NCBI RefSeq assembly: GCF_003386095.1
Contig: NZ_QREG01000031.1
Span: 3,024-52,058, forward strand
Length of the DNA: 49,035 nt
Source: Marinoscillum furvescens DSM 4134
Lineage (GTDB): Bacteria > Bacteroidota > Bacteroidia > Cytophagales > Cyclobacteriaceae
Reading direction: 5' to 3'
In this document: positions 1 through 7,431 of the stretch, piece by piece
How positions within the stretch are numbered: position 1 is the first letter of the stretch
Layout: every line of letters starts with the position of its first letter
Program-made: the position numbers and the translations under genes
Notes under the pieces: model-generated
Databases searched by the model: none
Told to the model about the DNA's origin: nothing
What the model saw: the letters and a program-made list of their open reading frames with translations, nothing else

Positions 1-70
1 ACTGTCTCCATAAATGCATTTTTCCTCTACTTTTCATCAGCCTGGCTGGCCGCATGGAAAAGTAGATAAT

Positions 71-98
71 GAAAAAGCCCACCCCAAACGGGGCAGGC
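71..98 (-). terminator. Duplicated copy of the uxaA terminator in R1
   Basis: Same sequence as 676-703: read on the minus strand, GCCTGCCCC, loop GTTT, GGGGTGGGC, then TTTTTC. It lies downstream of the uxaA 3' fragment. Whether any transcript reaches it is unknown. Confidence 0.6.
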
Positions 99-122
99 TC
101 ATCATTGATTGAAGAAGTGTTT

Positions 123-223
123 TTATAGGGAAACGCCGCGCTTCCATGGGATAAAATCCTGATGCCCCATCTCCACAGACCTGGAAGACTTGCGTCCAGA
201 AGCCACCTCGATGATGTGCTCCA
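123..223 (-). pseudogene. 3' fragment of altronate dehydratase gene
   Basis: The last 33 codons of uxaA, including its stop codon (TAA complement at 123-125), are present in frame and nearly unchanged. Upstream of base 223 the similarity ends and AT-rich unrelated sequence begins, so there is no start and no catalytic domain. It is a non-functional remnant carried along in repeat R1. Confidence 0.85.
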
Positions 224-488
224 ATTAAATCTTTAATTAATGATTTCAAAATGTGTATAATTGAATGCCGGATGGGCATTATTCATTTTAGTGATTTTGT
301 GCTTTGTGGCGGAACAGAAATAAAAACTGTTTGAGTCAATGAAGCTTGGGAATCATTTCTGTGAGTACTCATTCTATTTGTTCTAAATACTTAATTAAAG
401 ACAAATAAAATCGATGCTTCATTGATGAGTTTTTTTATTTCCTGCCATGAAGTACTAAATCACGTTAAGAAATGAATACAGCCCTAGA
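224..488. other. AT-rich spacer between repeat copies
   Basis: No coding frame of its own is convincing here. The only structure noted is a spaced 10-base inverted repeat, TCAATGAAGC near 335 and GCTTCATTGA near 416, followed by a short T run near 429. No function can be assigned. Confidence 0.5.
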
Positions 489-604
489 TTTTTGCTACTT
501 TTCATCAATGGAAAAGTAGATAAATAGAAAAAGCAGGCTCATCATTGATTGAAGAAGTATTTTTATAGGGAAACGCCGCGCTTCCACGGGATAAAAATCT
601 GATG
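489..604. repeat. Partial, decayed repeat copy R2
   Basis: This stretch matches the R1/R3 segment from the hairpin to the last dozen uxaA codons, but lacks two inner pieces. The 21-base hairpin interior is shortened, giving CTACTTTTC (495-503), a 7-base loop and GAAAAGTAG (511-519). The GC-rich terminator stem is gone: the sequence goes directly from the A run to GCAGGCTC. The uxaA stop is at 563-565, with one extra A shortly upstream that shifts the old frame. It abuts R3 at about 605. Confidence 0.85.
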
Positions 605-606
605 AG

Positions 607-828
607 CTGTCTCCATAAATGCATTTTTCCTCTACTTTTCATCAGCCTGGCTGGCCGCATGGAAAAGTAGATAATGAAAAAGCCCACCCCAAACGGGGCA
701 GGCTCATCATTGATTGAAGAAGTGTTTTTATAGGGAAACGCCGCGCTTCCATGGGATAAAATCCTGATGCCCCATCTCCACAGACTTGGAAGACTTGCGT
801 CCAGAAGCCACCTCGATGATGTGCTCCA
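607..828. repeat. Direct repeat copy R3 (native uxaA 3' end)
   Basis: This is the copy continuous with the intact uxaA gene and is presumably the source of R1 and R2. It includes the hairpin at 632-640/662-670, the uxaA terminator at 676-703 and codons up to 828. See 2-223 for the match. Confidence 0.95.
676..703 (-). terminator. Rho-independent terminator of uxaA
   Basis: On the minus strand the sequence reads GCCTGCCCC, GTTT, GGGGTGGGC, TTTTTC. This is a nine-pair stem with a two-base internal mismatch zone and a four-base loop, about 25 bases past the uxaA stop codon. Confidence 0.85.
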
Positions 829-2371
829 GCATGGACTCACCCATTTCCTGAATCGTTTTCTTCCCTTCGATCACCGGCCCGGTATTGATGTCGATGATGT
901 CGCTCATGCGCTCGGCCAGTTTCGTGTTGGAAGACACCTTGAGGATCGGAGCTACCGGATTGCCAGTAGGCGTTCCCAGTCCCGTAGTGAAGAGCACCAC
1001 ATTGGCGCCAGATCCCACCAGTCCGGTGGTAGACTCCACGTCATTGCCGGGTGTGCACAGCAGGCTCAGTCCCGGTGCGGTGGCATATTCGGTATAGTCC
1101 AGCACATCGTTGATCGGGGAGGTGCCGCCTTTTTTGGCAGCCCCAGCCGACTTCATGGCATCAGTAATCAGCCCGTCCTTGATATTGCCGGGGCTGGGGT
1201 TCATGTCAAAGCCCGACCCACTGTCCTTTGCCGCCTTTTCGTAGGCCCGCATCAGGTCGGTAAATTTTACCGCATGGTCGCGGTTTTGCATGCGGTTGAT
1301 CAGCTCCTGCTCCACACCGCACAGCTCTGGAAACTCCGCGAGCATCACTTTGCCACCCAGCGCAGAGATCAGGTCAGCCACATAGCCTACCGATGGGTTG
1401 GCCGAAATGCCCGAAAAGCCATCAGAACCACCACATTCCATACCAATGGTCAGCTTGCTAAGTGGTGCCGGCTGTCGCGAGATTTGGTTGGCAGCCGCCA
1501 GGTGGGCAAAGGTCTTTTGGATTGCCTGGCCGATGAGCTGCTCCTCACTGCCCAGCGTTTGTTGATCCAGGATTTCTACTGGCTTGTCCACGCCCAGGGC
1601 ATCGAGTGCTGCCTGAAAGATCTTTATTTCCGCATTTTGACAACCCAGACTTAATACCGTAGCACCTGCTACATTCGGATTTTTCACATAGCCTGCCAGC
1701 AGTCTGCAGAGCGTTTCGGCATCCTGACGAATACCGCCACAGCCGCCCTGATGGGTGATAAACCGTACTTTGATGTTTTCAAACACTTCCTCGGCTGTAC
1801 CATTCCCAAAAGAGGAAAGCAGGTTGTCCTTTTGCAGTACTTCATCCAGCTTGCCCGACTGATAGCCCTGTACCAGTGAGCTTACCATCTGCTCGTACTT
1901 GCTTTCTTTTTCGTAGCCCAGCGCCTTTTCAAAAGCCTTTTTGAGCACTTCTATGTTGCGGTTTTCGCAAAAGACCAGAGGAAATACCAACCAGTAGTTG
2001 GCCGTGCCCACCTGACCATCCGCACGGTGGTAGCCATCAAAGGTCTTGCCTTCGAAGCGGCTGATGTCTGGCGCTTGCCACTGGTAGTCCGAGCGGGCAT
2101 CCAGGTCATAGCCAGAGGCTTTGTGTGTCGTATTTTCGGTAGTGATCGGGTGGCCGGCAGGGATCGCTGCGTTGGCAGTGCCTACCACCAGTCCATACAT
2201 GTACATCTCGTCACCCTGTTCCAGGTCGCTTAGCGCAAACTTGTGCTTGGCAGCCACATCATGGGTGAGCGTTACCGTGTTATCGTTTACCGTGAGCGTT
2301 TCTCCCGCCGTGAGGTCCGTGAGCGCCACCGCCAGATTGTCGGTAGCATTGATTGTGATTGCTTTTGCCAT
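728..2371 (-). CDS. uxaA: Altronate dehydratase UxaA
   Basis: Converts D-altronate to 2-keto-3-deoxygluconate in the cytoplasmic galacturonate pathway. The family is an iron-dependent dehydratase shared with galactarate dehydratase. The 547 residues fit a full-length UxaA. Residues 1 to about 100 form the SAF-like N-terminal domain, and the rest is the dehydratase domain, with conserved segments such as GMECGGSDGFSG and GCQNAEIK. The ATG at 2371 is one base below the uxaB stop codon, so the two genes are surely co-transcribed and probably translationally coupled. The terminator at 676-703 follows. The last 33 codons also occur as a duplicated fragment at 123-223. No damage was seen in the gene itself. 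Confidence 0.95.
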   Translation of the reverse strand: MAKAITINATDNLAVALTDLTAGETLTVNDNTVTLTHDVAAKHKFALSDLEQGDEMYMYGLVVGTANAAIPAGHPITTENTTHKASGYDLDARSDYQWQAPDISRFEGKTFDGYHRADGQVGTANYWLVFPLVFCENRNIEVLKKAFEKALGYEKESKYEQMVSSLVQGYQSGKLDEVLQKDNLLSSFGNGTAEEVFENIKVRFITHQGGCGGIRQDAETLCRLLAGYVKNPNVAGATVLSLGCQNAEIKIFQAALDALGVDKPVEILDQQTLGSEEQLIGQAIQKTFAHLAAANQISRQPAPLSKLTIGMECGGSDGFSGISANPSVGYVADLISALGGKVMLAEFPELCGVEQELINRMQNRDHAVKFTDLMRAYEKAAKDSGSGFDMNPSPGNIKDGLITDAMKSAGAAKKGGTSPINDVLDYTEYATAPGLSLLCTPGNDVESTTGLVGSGANVVLFTTGLGTPTGNPVAPILKVSSNTKLAERMSDIIDINTGPVIEGKKTIQEMGESMLEHIIEVASGRKSSKSVEMGHQDFIPWKRGVSL

Positions 2372-2372
2372 A

Positions 2373-3788
2373 TTAGAGCTTAGTTACCAGGTCTTTAATT
2401 GTATGGTTGTCGATCGCTTCCAGGTATTCACCCACTTGAGCCTCGAATCCCTCGATGGCTGTCAGGTCCTGGTGCCAAAAATCTTCATTGCTGAGTACTG
2501 CTTTCGCCAGTGCTTTGTTATCTGTGGTGTTTTTCAGGTTACCAAAAAACTCCAGTACCGACGCATCATCATTCGCCTCAAAGTTGTCTGACAGGTAGAG
2601 CTTGATCAGGCTGGCTAGCGCAAAAAGGAATCCCTGAGGCAGGCTTTGCTTCAATTGGATGTAGTCCAGTACGGTGGGGAGTATGCGCACGCGGTATTTC
2701 GAAATGGAGTTGAGGCTGATGCTCTTCAGCTCATGGCGCACAAAAGGATTCTTGAAGCGCTCCAGCACCTCGTCAGCAAACTGCTTGACATCCTCTTGAG
2801 GCAGGTCTATGGTAGGAGCTACTTCTTCGTACATGATTTTCAGAATGAAATCACCGATTACCTCATCTTCCACATTTTCGCGCACCGTCTCTATTCCTGC
2901 AAGTAGGCCTACAGGCACCATCGCCGTATGAGCACCATTCAGAATGCGTACTTTTTGGGTACGGTAAGGCGTGAGGTCAGCTACATACTTCACGTTGAGG
3001 CCGTGCTGGTGTGCCGGAAAAGCCTCCTGTACGTGTTCGTTTCCTTCGATCACCCACAGGTGAAATACCTCCGATGCGACCACCAGCTGATCGTCATAGC
3101 CGATTCGCGATTTGATGTCATCGATTTCATCCTTTGGGTATCCGGGCACGATGCGGTCCACTAGCGTATTAGCAAAGTGGTTGTGGTTTTTGATCCAGTC
3201 GGCATAGTCAGCTCCCAGGTTCCAGCTTTCCGCGTATTGCAGGAGCGTCTCCCGGAGCTTTTCTCCATTCTTTTCTATGAGCTCGCAGGGGATGAGTACC
3301 AGTCCGCTTTCCGGGCTTCCGCCAAAAGTTTCAAATCGCTTGTGCAGGAGCTGCGTGAGTTTTCCCGGAAAGGTTTTGGCCAGTCCAGATGAGGGCTGGG
3401 CATCGTCTGCCTGAAACTGGATACCTGCCTCTGTCGTGTTGGAAATGACGATTTTCAGGTCTTTATTAGCCGCTTGTGCGAAATAGGCTGCTTCATCCTC
3501 AAACGGGTTGATTACCTGCTCGATGGTGTCGTTGAGGATGGTGTTGTTGACAGACTTGCCCTTTTGCAAACCTCTCACCAGGTGGTGATAAAGTCCATCC
3601 TGAGCACTGAGCATGTGTGCTAGTCCCCGGTCGATGGGCTGCACCACAGCCACTCCGGCGTTGTAGCCGTTTTGGTTCATTTCATAGATGGCCCAGTCGG
3701 CAAATGCTCGTAAAAAGTTCCCTTCCCCAAACTGAAGAATTTTCACGGGTTTGGGAGTATGGTCAGATGGTCTTTTTAGTGTTTTCAT
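2373..3788 (-). CDS. uxaB: Tagaturonate reductase UxaB
   Basis: NAD-dependent reduction of D-tagaturonate to D-altronate, the step before UxaA. The protein belongs to the mannitol dehydrogenase family, with the N-terminal nucleotide-binding segment KILQFGEGNFLRAFADW and the family's typical length (471 residues from this start). I chose the ATG at 3788. A longer frame opens at a TTG at 3815, but that extension lies inside the palindromic operator at 3795-3816 and gives no family-like sequence. The operator and a TAAGTTTG promoter element lie directly upstream, so substrate-induced derepression is likely. Confidence 0.95.
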   Translation of the reverse strand: MKTLKRPSDHTPKPVKILQFGEGNFLRAFADWAIYEMNQNGYNAGVAVVQPIDRGLAHMLSAQDGLYHHLVRGLQKGKSVNNTILNDTIEQVINPFEDEAAYFAQAANKDLKIVISNTTEAGIQFQADDAQPSSGLAKTFPGKLTQLLHKRFETFGGSPESGLVLIPCELIEKNGEKLRETLLQYAESWNLGADYADWIKNHNHFANTLVDRIVPGYPKDEIDDIKSRIGYDDQLVVASEVFHLWVIEGNEHVQEAFPAHQHGLNVKYVADLTPYRTQKVRILNGAHTAMVPVGLLAGIETVRENVEDEVIGDFILKIMYEEVAPTIDLPQEDVKQFADEVLERFKNPFVRHELKSISLNSISKYRVRILPTVLDYIQLKQSLPQGFLFALASLIKLYLSDNFEANDDASVLEFFGNLKNTTDNKALAKAVLSNEDFWHQDLTAIEGFEAQVGEYLEAIDNHTIKDLVTKL

Positions 3789-3794
3789 AGACAA

Positions 3795-3816
3795 TTTGTG
3801 TAATCGATTACACAAA
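3795..3816. promoter_or_regulatory. LacI-type palindromic operator of uxaBA
   Basis: A perfect 22-base palindrome with core TGTAATCGATTACA, flanked by TTTG and CAAA. The central CG and the half-site spacing are typical of LacI-family operators. It overlaps the -7 promoter element (3813-3820) and ends seven bases from the uxaB ATG, a position expected to block transcription start. The regulator encoded at 3922-4983 is the obvious candidate to bind it. Confidence 0.85.
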
Positions 3817-3844
3817 CTTACAAATTTTGCTTGACTTTACTCAA
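3813..3844 (-). promoter_or_regulatory. Bacteroidota-type promoter of uxaBA
   Basis: On the minus strand TTG (3844-3842) is followed after 21 bases by TAAGTTTG (3820-3813), matching the TTG-N19-21-TAnnTTTG consensus for the primary sigma factor of this phylum. The inferred transcription start falls within the operator. Confidence 0.75.
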
Positions 3845-3858
3845 AAAAGACTTGTTCA

Positions 3859-3876
3859 AAGGTTTGACCAAACCTT
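3859..3876. promoter_or_regulatory. Inverted repeat upstream of uxaBA promoter
   Basis: AAGGTTTG, a two-base AC spacer, then CAAACCTT: a perfect 8+8 inverted repeat about 15 bases upstream of the -33 element. It extends by TTC/GAA if one bulged A is allowed. It lacks the central CG of LacI operators, so it could be a site for another regulator or an RNA hairpin at the 3' end of the regulator transcript. There is no long T run. Confidence 0.45.
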
Positions 3877-3921
3877 GAATGACCAGTTTTAGTCAAGTGG
3901 ATTTTTGCTCAAATCCTAGTG

Positions 3922-4983
3922 CTACCCAATGGTGGATTTCAGGTAAGAATCCACGTTTTGTTGCGTGATGATTTCTAAGGGGAAGAGTTCTTTGGCTGGC
4001 ACGCTTTTGTGAAACATCACGTGGTTGATCAGCTGACTGATGCCCACTTGCGTCATGCGTTGTGGATTTTGATTGATCAGGAAGTTGACCACACCTTTTT
4101 TGAGGTGGGCCACGTTCTTTTTGAGCGTATCATACCCGATCAGTGGGACCTCTGTTTTTTGGTAGTTTTCCAATAGGTCAGCGATGAGGTGCGTGCCTTT
4201 AGATGAAGAGATGAAGATGCCTTTAAGATCAGGCTGCTCGATGGCTTCTTTGATCTGCTGCTGAGCTGCAGCTTCGCGGGTATCGGTTACCGCTATGCTT
4301 TTTACAGTCACCTGGCTGTTGGCAAAAAAGTCTTTCACGCCTTTTTCCTTTTCCAGCAGGTGGGTGGCGTTGCTCACATCTTCATTGATGTGCAGTACCA
4401 GCACGGTGTTTTTATCGTGCGGTCCAAAAGCCAGCAGTTCACCAGCTACTTTGCCACTCTGATAGAGGTCCTGGCCTATGAAGCTCACCGCTCTGGATTC
4501 GGGTATTTCAGTGTTGAAAAGCAGGTACGGCGTGTTGTCTTTGTCCAGTTGATTTAAAAATTGCAAGGACTGCTTATAGAAGATCGGTGCCGTGAGTAGT
4601 GCATCAGGCGTGTTGACCAATGCTTCCTGGGCACGTGCTTCATAGGAAGTGCTTTTATACAAATCAAAAAAGTGTGCACTGATTTCCACTCCATAGTGGG
4701 CCCACTCAGTTTTGCTCTGCTCTATACCTTCAGCAGATAGCTTCCAGTACTCATCTTGCGCCGGGTCGGGGATGAGCACCGCTATTTTGAGGGATTTGTT
4801 GGAGCCCAGCGTACGAGCGATGATGTTGGGCTTGTAGCCCGTTTGGCCCAGTACTTCTTCCACTTTTTTGCGAGCATCGTCAGAGACTTTTCCGCGGTTG
4901 TGCAGTACACGATCCACCGTGCCTACAGATACGCCTGCGAGTTCGGCTATGTCTTTGATTCGGATGTTTCTTTTCTCACTCAT
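3922..4983 (-). CDS. LacI-family transcriptional regulator
   Basis: Cytoplasmic DNA-binding regulator of 353 residues, with an N-terminal LacI helix-turn-helix (IRIKDIAELAGVSVGTVDRV, residues about 6-25) and the hinge region near YKPNIIARTLGSNKS. A type 1 periplasmic-binding-protein fold follows for an effector sugar (VLIPDP, HINEDVSNA, IGYDTLKKNV). I start it at the ATG at 4983 (MSEKRN), not at the longer opening at 5019, because family members begin a few residues before the helix. It lies directly upstream of uxaB on the same strand, with 133 bases between. The natural inference is control of uxaBA by a hexuronate-derived effector. Whether it also acts at the operators at 5090-5127 is open. 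Confidence 0.9.
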   Translation of the reverse strand: MSEKRNIRIKDIAELAGVSVGTVDRVLHNRGKVSDDARKKVEEVLGQTGYKPNIIARTLGSNKSLKIAVLIPDPAQDEYWKLSAEGIEQSKTEWAHYGVEISAHFFDLYKSTSYEARAQEALVNTPDALLTAPIFYKQSLQFLNQLDKDNTPYLLFNTEIPESRAVSFIGQDLYQSGKVAGELLAFGPHDKNTVLVLHINEDVSNATHLLEKEKGVKDFFANSQVTVKSIAVTDTREAAAQQQIKEAIEQPDLKGIFISSSKGTHLIADLLENYQKTEVPLIGYDTLKKNVAHLKKGVVNFLINQNPQRMTQVGISQLINHVMFHKSVPAKELFPLEIITQQNVDSYLKSTIG

Positions 4984-5089
4984 GGCTTGCCCGGGTTTTG
5001 CAGCGCCAAAAATAACCAAACCCCTGTAAATGATGAGGTGGTATGTTTTGGTGACGTGGTGCGGTGTTTTTTATACTGTAAATATAGTA

Positions 5090-5127
5090 GTGTTTGCGAA
5101 CACAATTTGAATGTGTGCGCACACATT
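5090..5127. promoter_or_regulatory. Two phased palindromic operator candidates
   Basis: GTGTTTGCGAACAC at 5090-5103 is a near palindrome. AATGTGTGCGCACACATT at 5110-5127 is a perfect 18-base palindrome. Aligned as TGTkTGCGmACA they start at 5091 and 5112, exactly 21 bases or two helical turns apart. They lie between the divergent LacI-family gene and the NagX-like gene, and the second abuts the -33 element of the plus-strand promoter. The sequence differs from the uxaBA operator. Confidence 0.65.
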
Positions 5128-5159
5128 TTGATTTTTTTCTTTTGAAATGATTATACTTG
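5128..5159 (+). promoter_or_regulatory. Candidate promoter of the NagX-like gene
   Basis: TTG (5128-5130), 21 bases, then TATACTTG (5152-5159), one mismatch from TAnnTTTG. The start codon at 5223 would leave a leader of roughly 55-60 bases. Confidence 0.55.
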
Positions 5160-5222
5160 TGCCTACCTTGAGCTCTTGAAAGCAGGTAGCTTTAGGAGTT
5201 GAAGGGGAGGTTGCTCAAAGAA

Positions 5223-6338
5223 ATGCCTATGGAAAAGCAGTATCGGTATACGGCCTTGGATGTGTTTCGCGGTGCCACAATAGCACTGATGATCCTGGTA
5301 AACAGTCCTGGAAAATGGGGGGTGCAGTACGGCCCGTTGCGACATGCTGCATGGCATGGGTTTACGCTTACGGATTTGGTATTTCCGGCATTTTTGTTTG
5401 CCGTGGGCAACGCCATGGCATTCGTACTGCCAAAGCTTGCAGATAAGTCACTAAGCGACTTTTGGGTGAAAGTAATCAAGCGCACGGTGCTGATCTTTCT
5501 GATTGGCTATCTGCTCAATTTCTTTCCATTTTACAGTTTTAAAGAACAGGCGTGGCGGTCTATAGCTGACATCCGTTTTTTAGGGGTGCTCCAGCGAATA
5601 GCGCTGTGTTATTTTCTGGCGATGGTGTTGGTGCGGTTTTGCAGCACACGCGTGGTGTTATGGGTCAGCGGAGCAGTATTGCTCGGCTATTGGCTGATCC
5701 TTTACTGGTTTGGTGGTGTAGACCCTTATAGTTTGAGTGGGTATGCCGGTAATGTGCTAGACAAAATGCTCATAGGCGAGCCCAGGCTGTACGGCGGAGA
5801 GGGAGTGCCTTTTGATCCGGAAGGACTGCTGAGTACGCTACCAGCCATGATCAATGTGATTTTTGGCTACTATACCGGGGTGTTTTTGCGAGCCAAAGGC
5901 CCAACATATGAAGCAGTGGCCAAGCTGCTACTTGCAGGAGCAGTAATCGTATTAGTGGGGTTATGGTGGGATTGGTTTTTTCCTATCAATAAGAAAATCT
6001 GGACCAGCTCTTTTGTGATGCTTACCAGTGGGATTAGCATGATGTGTATAGCTGCTCTGGTTTATCTGATAGAGGTAAGGCAACGAAAAAACTGGACCTA
6101 TTTCTTTGAGGTTTTTGGGCGAAACCCGCTCTTTATCTATGCTTTGTCATGGGTACTGGGCACGTTGTTTTACCTGATTCCAGTTGGCGAAACAAGTTTT
6201 AAAAATGCTGTTTACAGCTTTTTTGAATCATTCTTAAGGGCGGATCATGCAGCATTTATATATGCAGTGCTTTTTATGCTCTTGCATTGGCTGGTGGGAT
6301 ATGTATTGGATCGAAAGAAGATTTACATCAAAGTGTAG
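5223..6338 (+). CDS. NagX/DUF5009-like membrane acyltransferase
   Basis: Polytopic inner-membrane protein of about 371 residues, related to the COG4299 / heparan-alpha-glucosaminide N-acetyltransferase family. The hallmark N-terminus is visible: ALDVFRGATIALMILVNSPG, then RHAAWHGFTLTDLVFPAFLF, with the histidine and aspartate that family members conserve. About ten hydrophobic helices follow, and the near-terminal NPLFIYALSWVLG is also typical. The start is ATG at 5223 or 5229; the longer frame uses a TTG at 5199. The ROK kinase follows 57 bases later, so the pair may handle an amino sugar. The exact substrate is not shown by the sequence. Confidence 0.85.
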   Translation: MPMEKQYRYTALDVFRGATIALMILVNSPGKWGVQYGPLRHAAWHGFTLTDLVFPAFLFAVGNAMAFVLPKLADKSLSDFWVKVIKRTVLIFLIGYLLNFFPFYSFKEQAWRSIADIRFLGVLQRIALCYFLAMVLVRFCSTRVVLWVSGAVLLGYWLILYWFGGVDPYSLSGYAGNVLDKMLIGEPRLYGGEGVPFDPEGLLSTLPAMINVIFGYYTGVFLRAKGPTYEAVAKLLLAGAVIVLVGLWWDWFFPINKKIWTSSFVMLTSGISMMCIAALVYLIEVRQRKNWTYFFEVFGRNPLFIYALSWVLGTLFYLIPVGETSFKNAVYSFFESFLRADHAAFIYAVLFMLLHWLVGYVLDRKKIYIKV

Positions 6339-6395
6339 TGGTGCTTTGGTGGTAATAGAGATGACACGAGATAATCGAAAGTAATATTTGAAATA

Positions 6396-7268
6396 ATGAG
6401 TGATAAGCGCATCATAGGGGTAGACATAGGAGGGACAAAAATCTCCATGGGTATCGTAGAAAATGGCGAAGTAATCAAGCGGCACCGCATCAACACACCT
6501 GCAACGGAAGCAAAAGAAGTGGTGGTAGAGGCGTTGATTGCGGCTCTGCATGAGCTGCGGGAAGATGCTGACATAGCAGGAATAGGTATAGGTGTACCCG
6601 GCCTGCTCGATGAAAAAGAAGGGGTAGTCTACGACCTGATCAACATTCCTTCGTGGGATGAGGTGTTTTTGGCCAAGGCCGTCCGAGAGGCTACTGGATT
6701 GGAGGTATACCTGACCAATGACGCCAACTGCTTTGCATTGGGAGAGAAATGCTACGGCCAGGGGAGACAGTACGAAAGCTTTGTAGGTATCACTCTGGGT
6801 ACCGGACTGGGAGCAGGCTTCATCATCAATGGGCAGGTGCATGCTGGCCTGGTTTCTGCTGCCGGAGAGCTGGCCCTGATTCCGTACCTGAAGCATCACT
6901 ATGAATATTACTGCAGCGGGCAGTTTTTTGAAAATGAATTTAATGTGACGGGTCAGCAAGTCTACGAGCGTGCTCAGCAGGGAGATCCATTGGCTCTCGG
7001 CTATTATGAGCAGTACGGACAGCATGTGGGCAGCCTGATGAAGTCTTTGCTGCAGATCCTGTCTCCGGAAGCATTCCTAATCGGAGGCTCTATAAAGGAC
7101 GCTTTTGCATACTTTGAGCAATCCATGTGGAAAGAAATCCGCACATACCCTTACAAGCGTGTGCTGGATCGACTGGTAGTAGCCCGGTCGGAAATGGACG
7201 ATATCGCTCTGTTGGGGGCAGCGGCCTTGTTTCAGATGCGCTCTCCCGAAATGGCATTGAGCTTATAA
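6396..7268 (+). CDS. ROK-family sugar kinase, zinc motif absent
   Basis: Predicted cytoplasmic hexose or N-acetylhexosamine kinase of 290 residues. The phosphate-binding loop is VDIGGTKISMGI (residues 9-20). The catalytic aspartate is in LTNDANCFALGE (D109), and GITLGTGLGAGFIING (131-146) is the second nucleotide-binding segment. Where most ROK proteins carry the zinc-binding CxCGxxGCxE after the GE of SAAGELA, this protein has YYCSGQFFENE, with a single cysteine. A metal-free subgroup is therefore likely. It follows the NagX-like gene on the same strand and is closed by a terminator at 7301-7333. Glucose, N-acetylglucosamine and N-acetylmannosamine are all possible substrates. Confidence 0.85.
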   Translation: MSDKRIIGVDIGGTKISMGIVENGEVIKRHRINTPATEAKEVVVEALIAALHELREDADIAGIGIGVPGLLDEKEGVVYDLINIPSWDEVFLAKAVREATGLEVYLTNDANCFALGEKCYGQGRQYESFVGITLGTGLGAGFIINGQVHAGLVSAAGELALIPYLKHHYEYYCSGQFFENEFNVTGQQVYERAQQGDPLALGYYEQYGQHVGSLMKSLLQILSPEAFLIGGSIKDAFAYFEQSMWKEIRTYPYKRVLDRLVVARSEMDDIALLGAAALFQMRSPEMALSL

Positions 7269-7300
7269 ATTAATACTTCTTCATACTTAGTTTAGACAGA

Positions 7301-7333
7301 AACGGGAGGTCACTATTGGCTTCCTGTTTTTTT
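7301..7333 (+). terminator. Rho-independent terminator after ROK gene
   Basis: AACGGGAGG (7301-7309) pairs with CTTCCTGTT (7320-7328), with two G-U pairs and a ten-base loop, followed by a T run to 7333. It separates the ROK gene from the histidine kinase. Confidence 0.75.
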
Positions 7334-7431
7334 ATTCAGCGTCTGCCCACAGATTCATCGAAGGGTCTTTTCGGGTTGGGGTGGAAATGTATTAGTTTTA
7401 GTGCTCCCAACATTAAAGACCCGATCATTAA

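Larger units (their letters stand above)
2..223. repeat. Direct repeat copy R1 (uxaA 3' end plus downstream DNA)
   Basis: Bases 2-223 match 607-828 at a constant offset of 605, with a single difference seen by eye (c at 181 against t at 786). The copied block holds a hairpin (CTACTTTTC at 27-35 with GAAAAGTAG at 57-65), a copy of the uxaA terminator (71-98) and the last 33 codons of uxaA (123-223). Homology stops abruptly at 223/828, inside the uxaA reading frame. The near identity implies a recent duplication or gene conversion. Confidence 0.95.

Noticed and set aside
767-1654. 295-codon plus-strand frame opposite uxaA
   Set aside because: Shadow of uxaA; no start context or family-like sequence.
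6234-7025. 263-codon minus-strand frame across the NagX-like and ROK genes
   Set aside because: Antisense to two well-supported genes and rich in unusual residues; a shadow frame.
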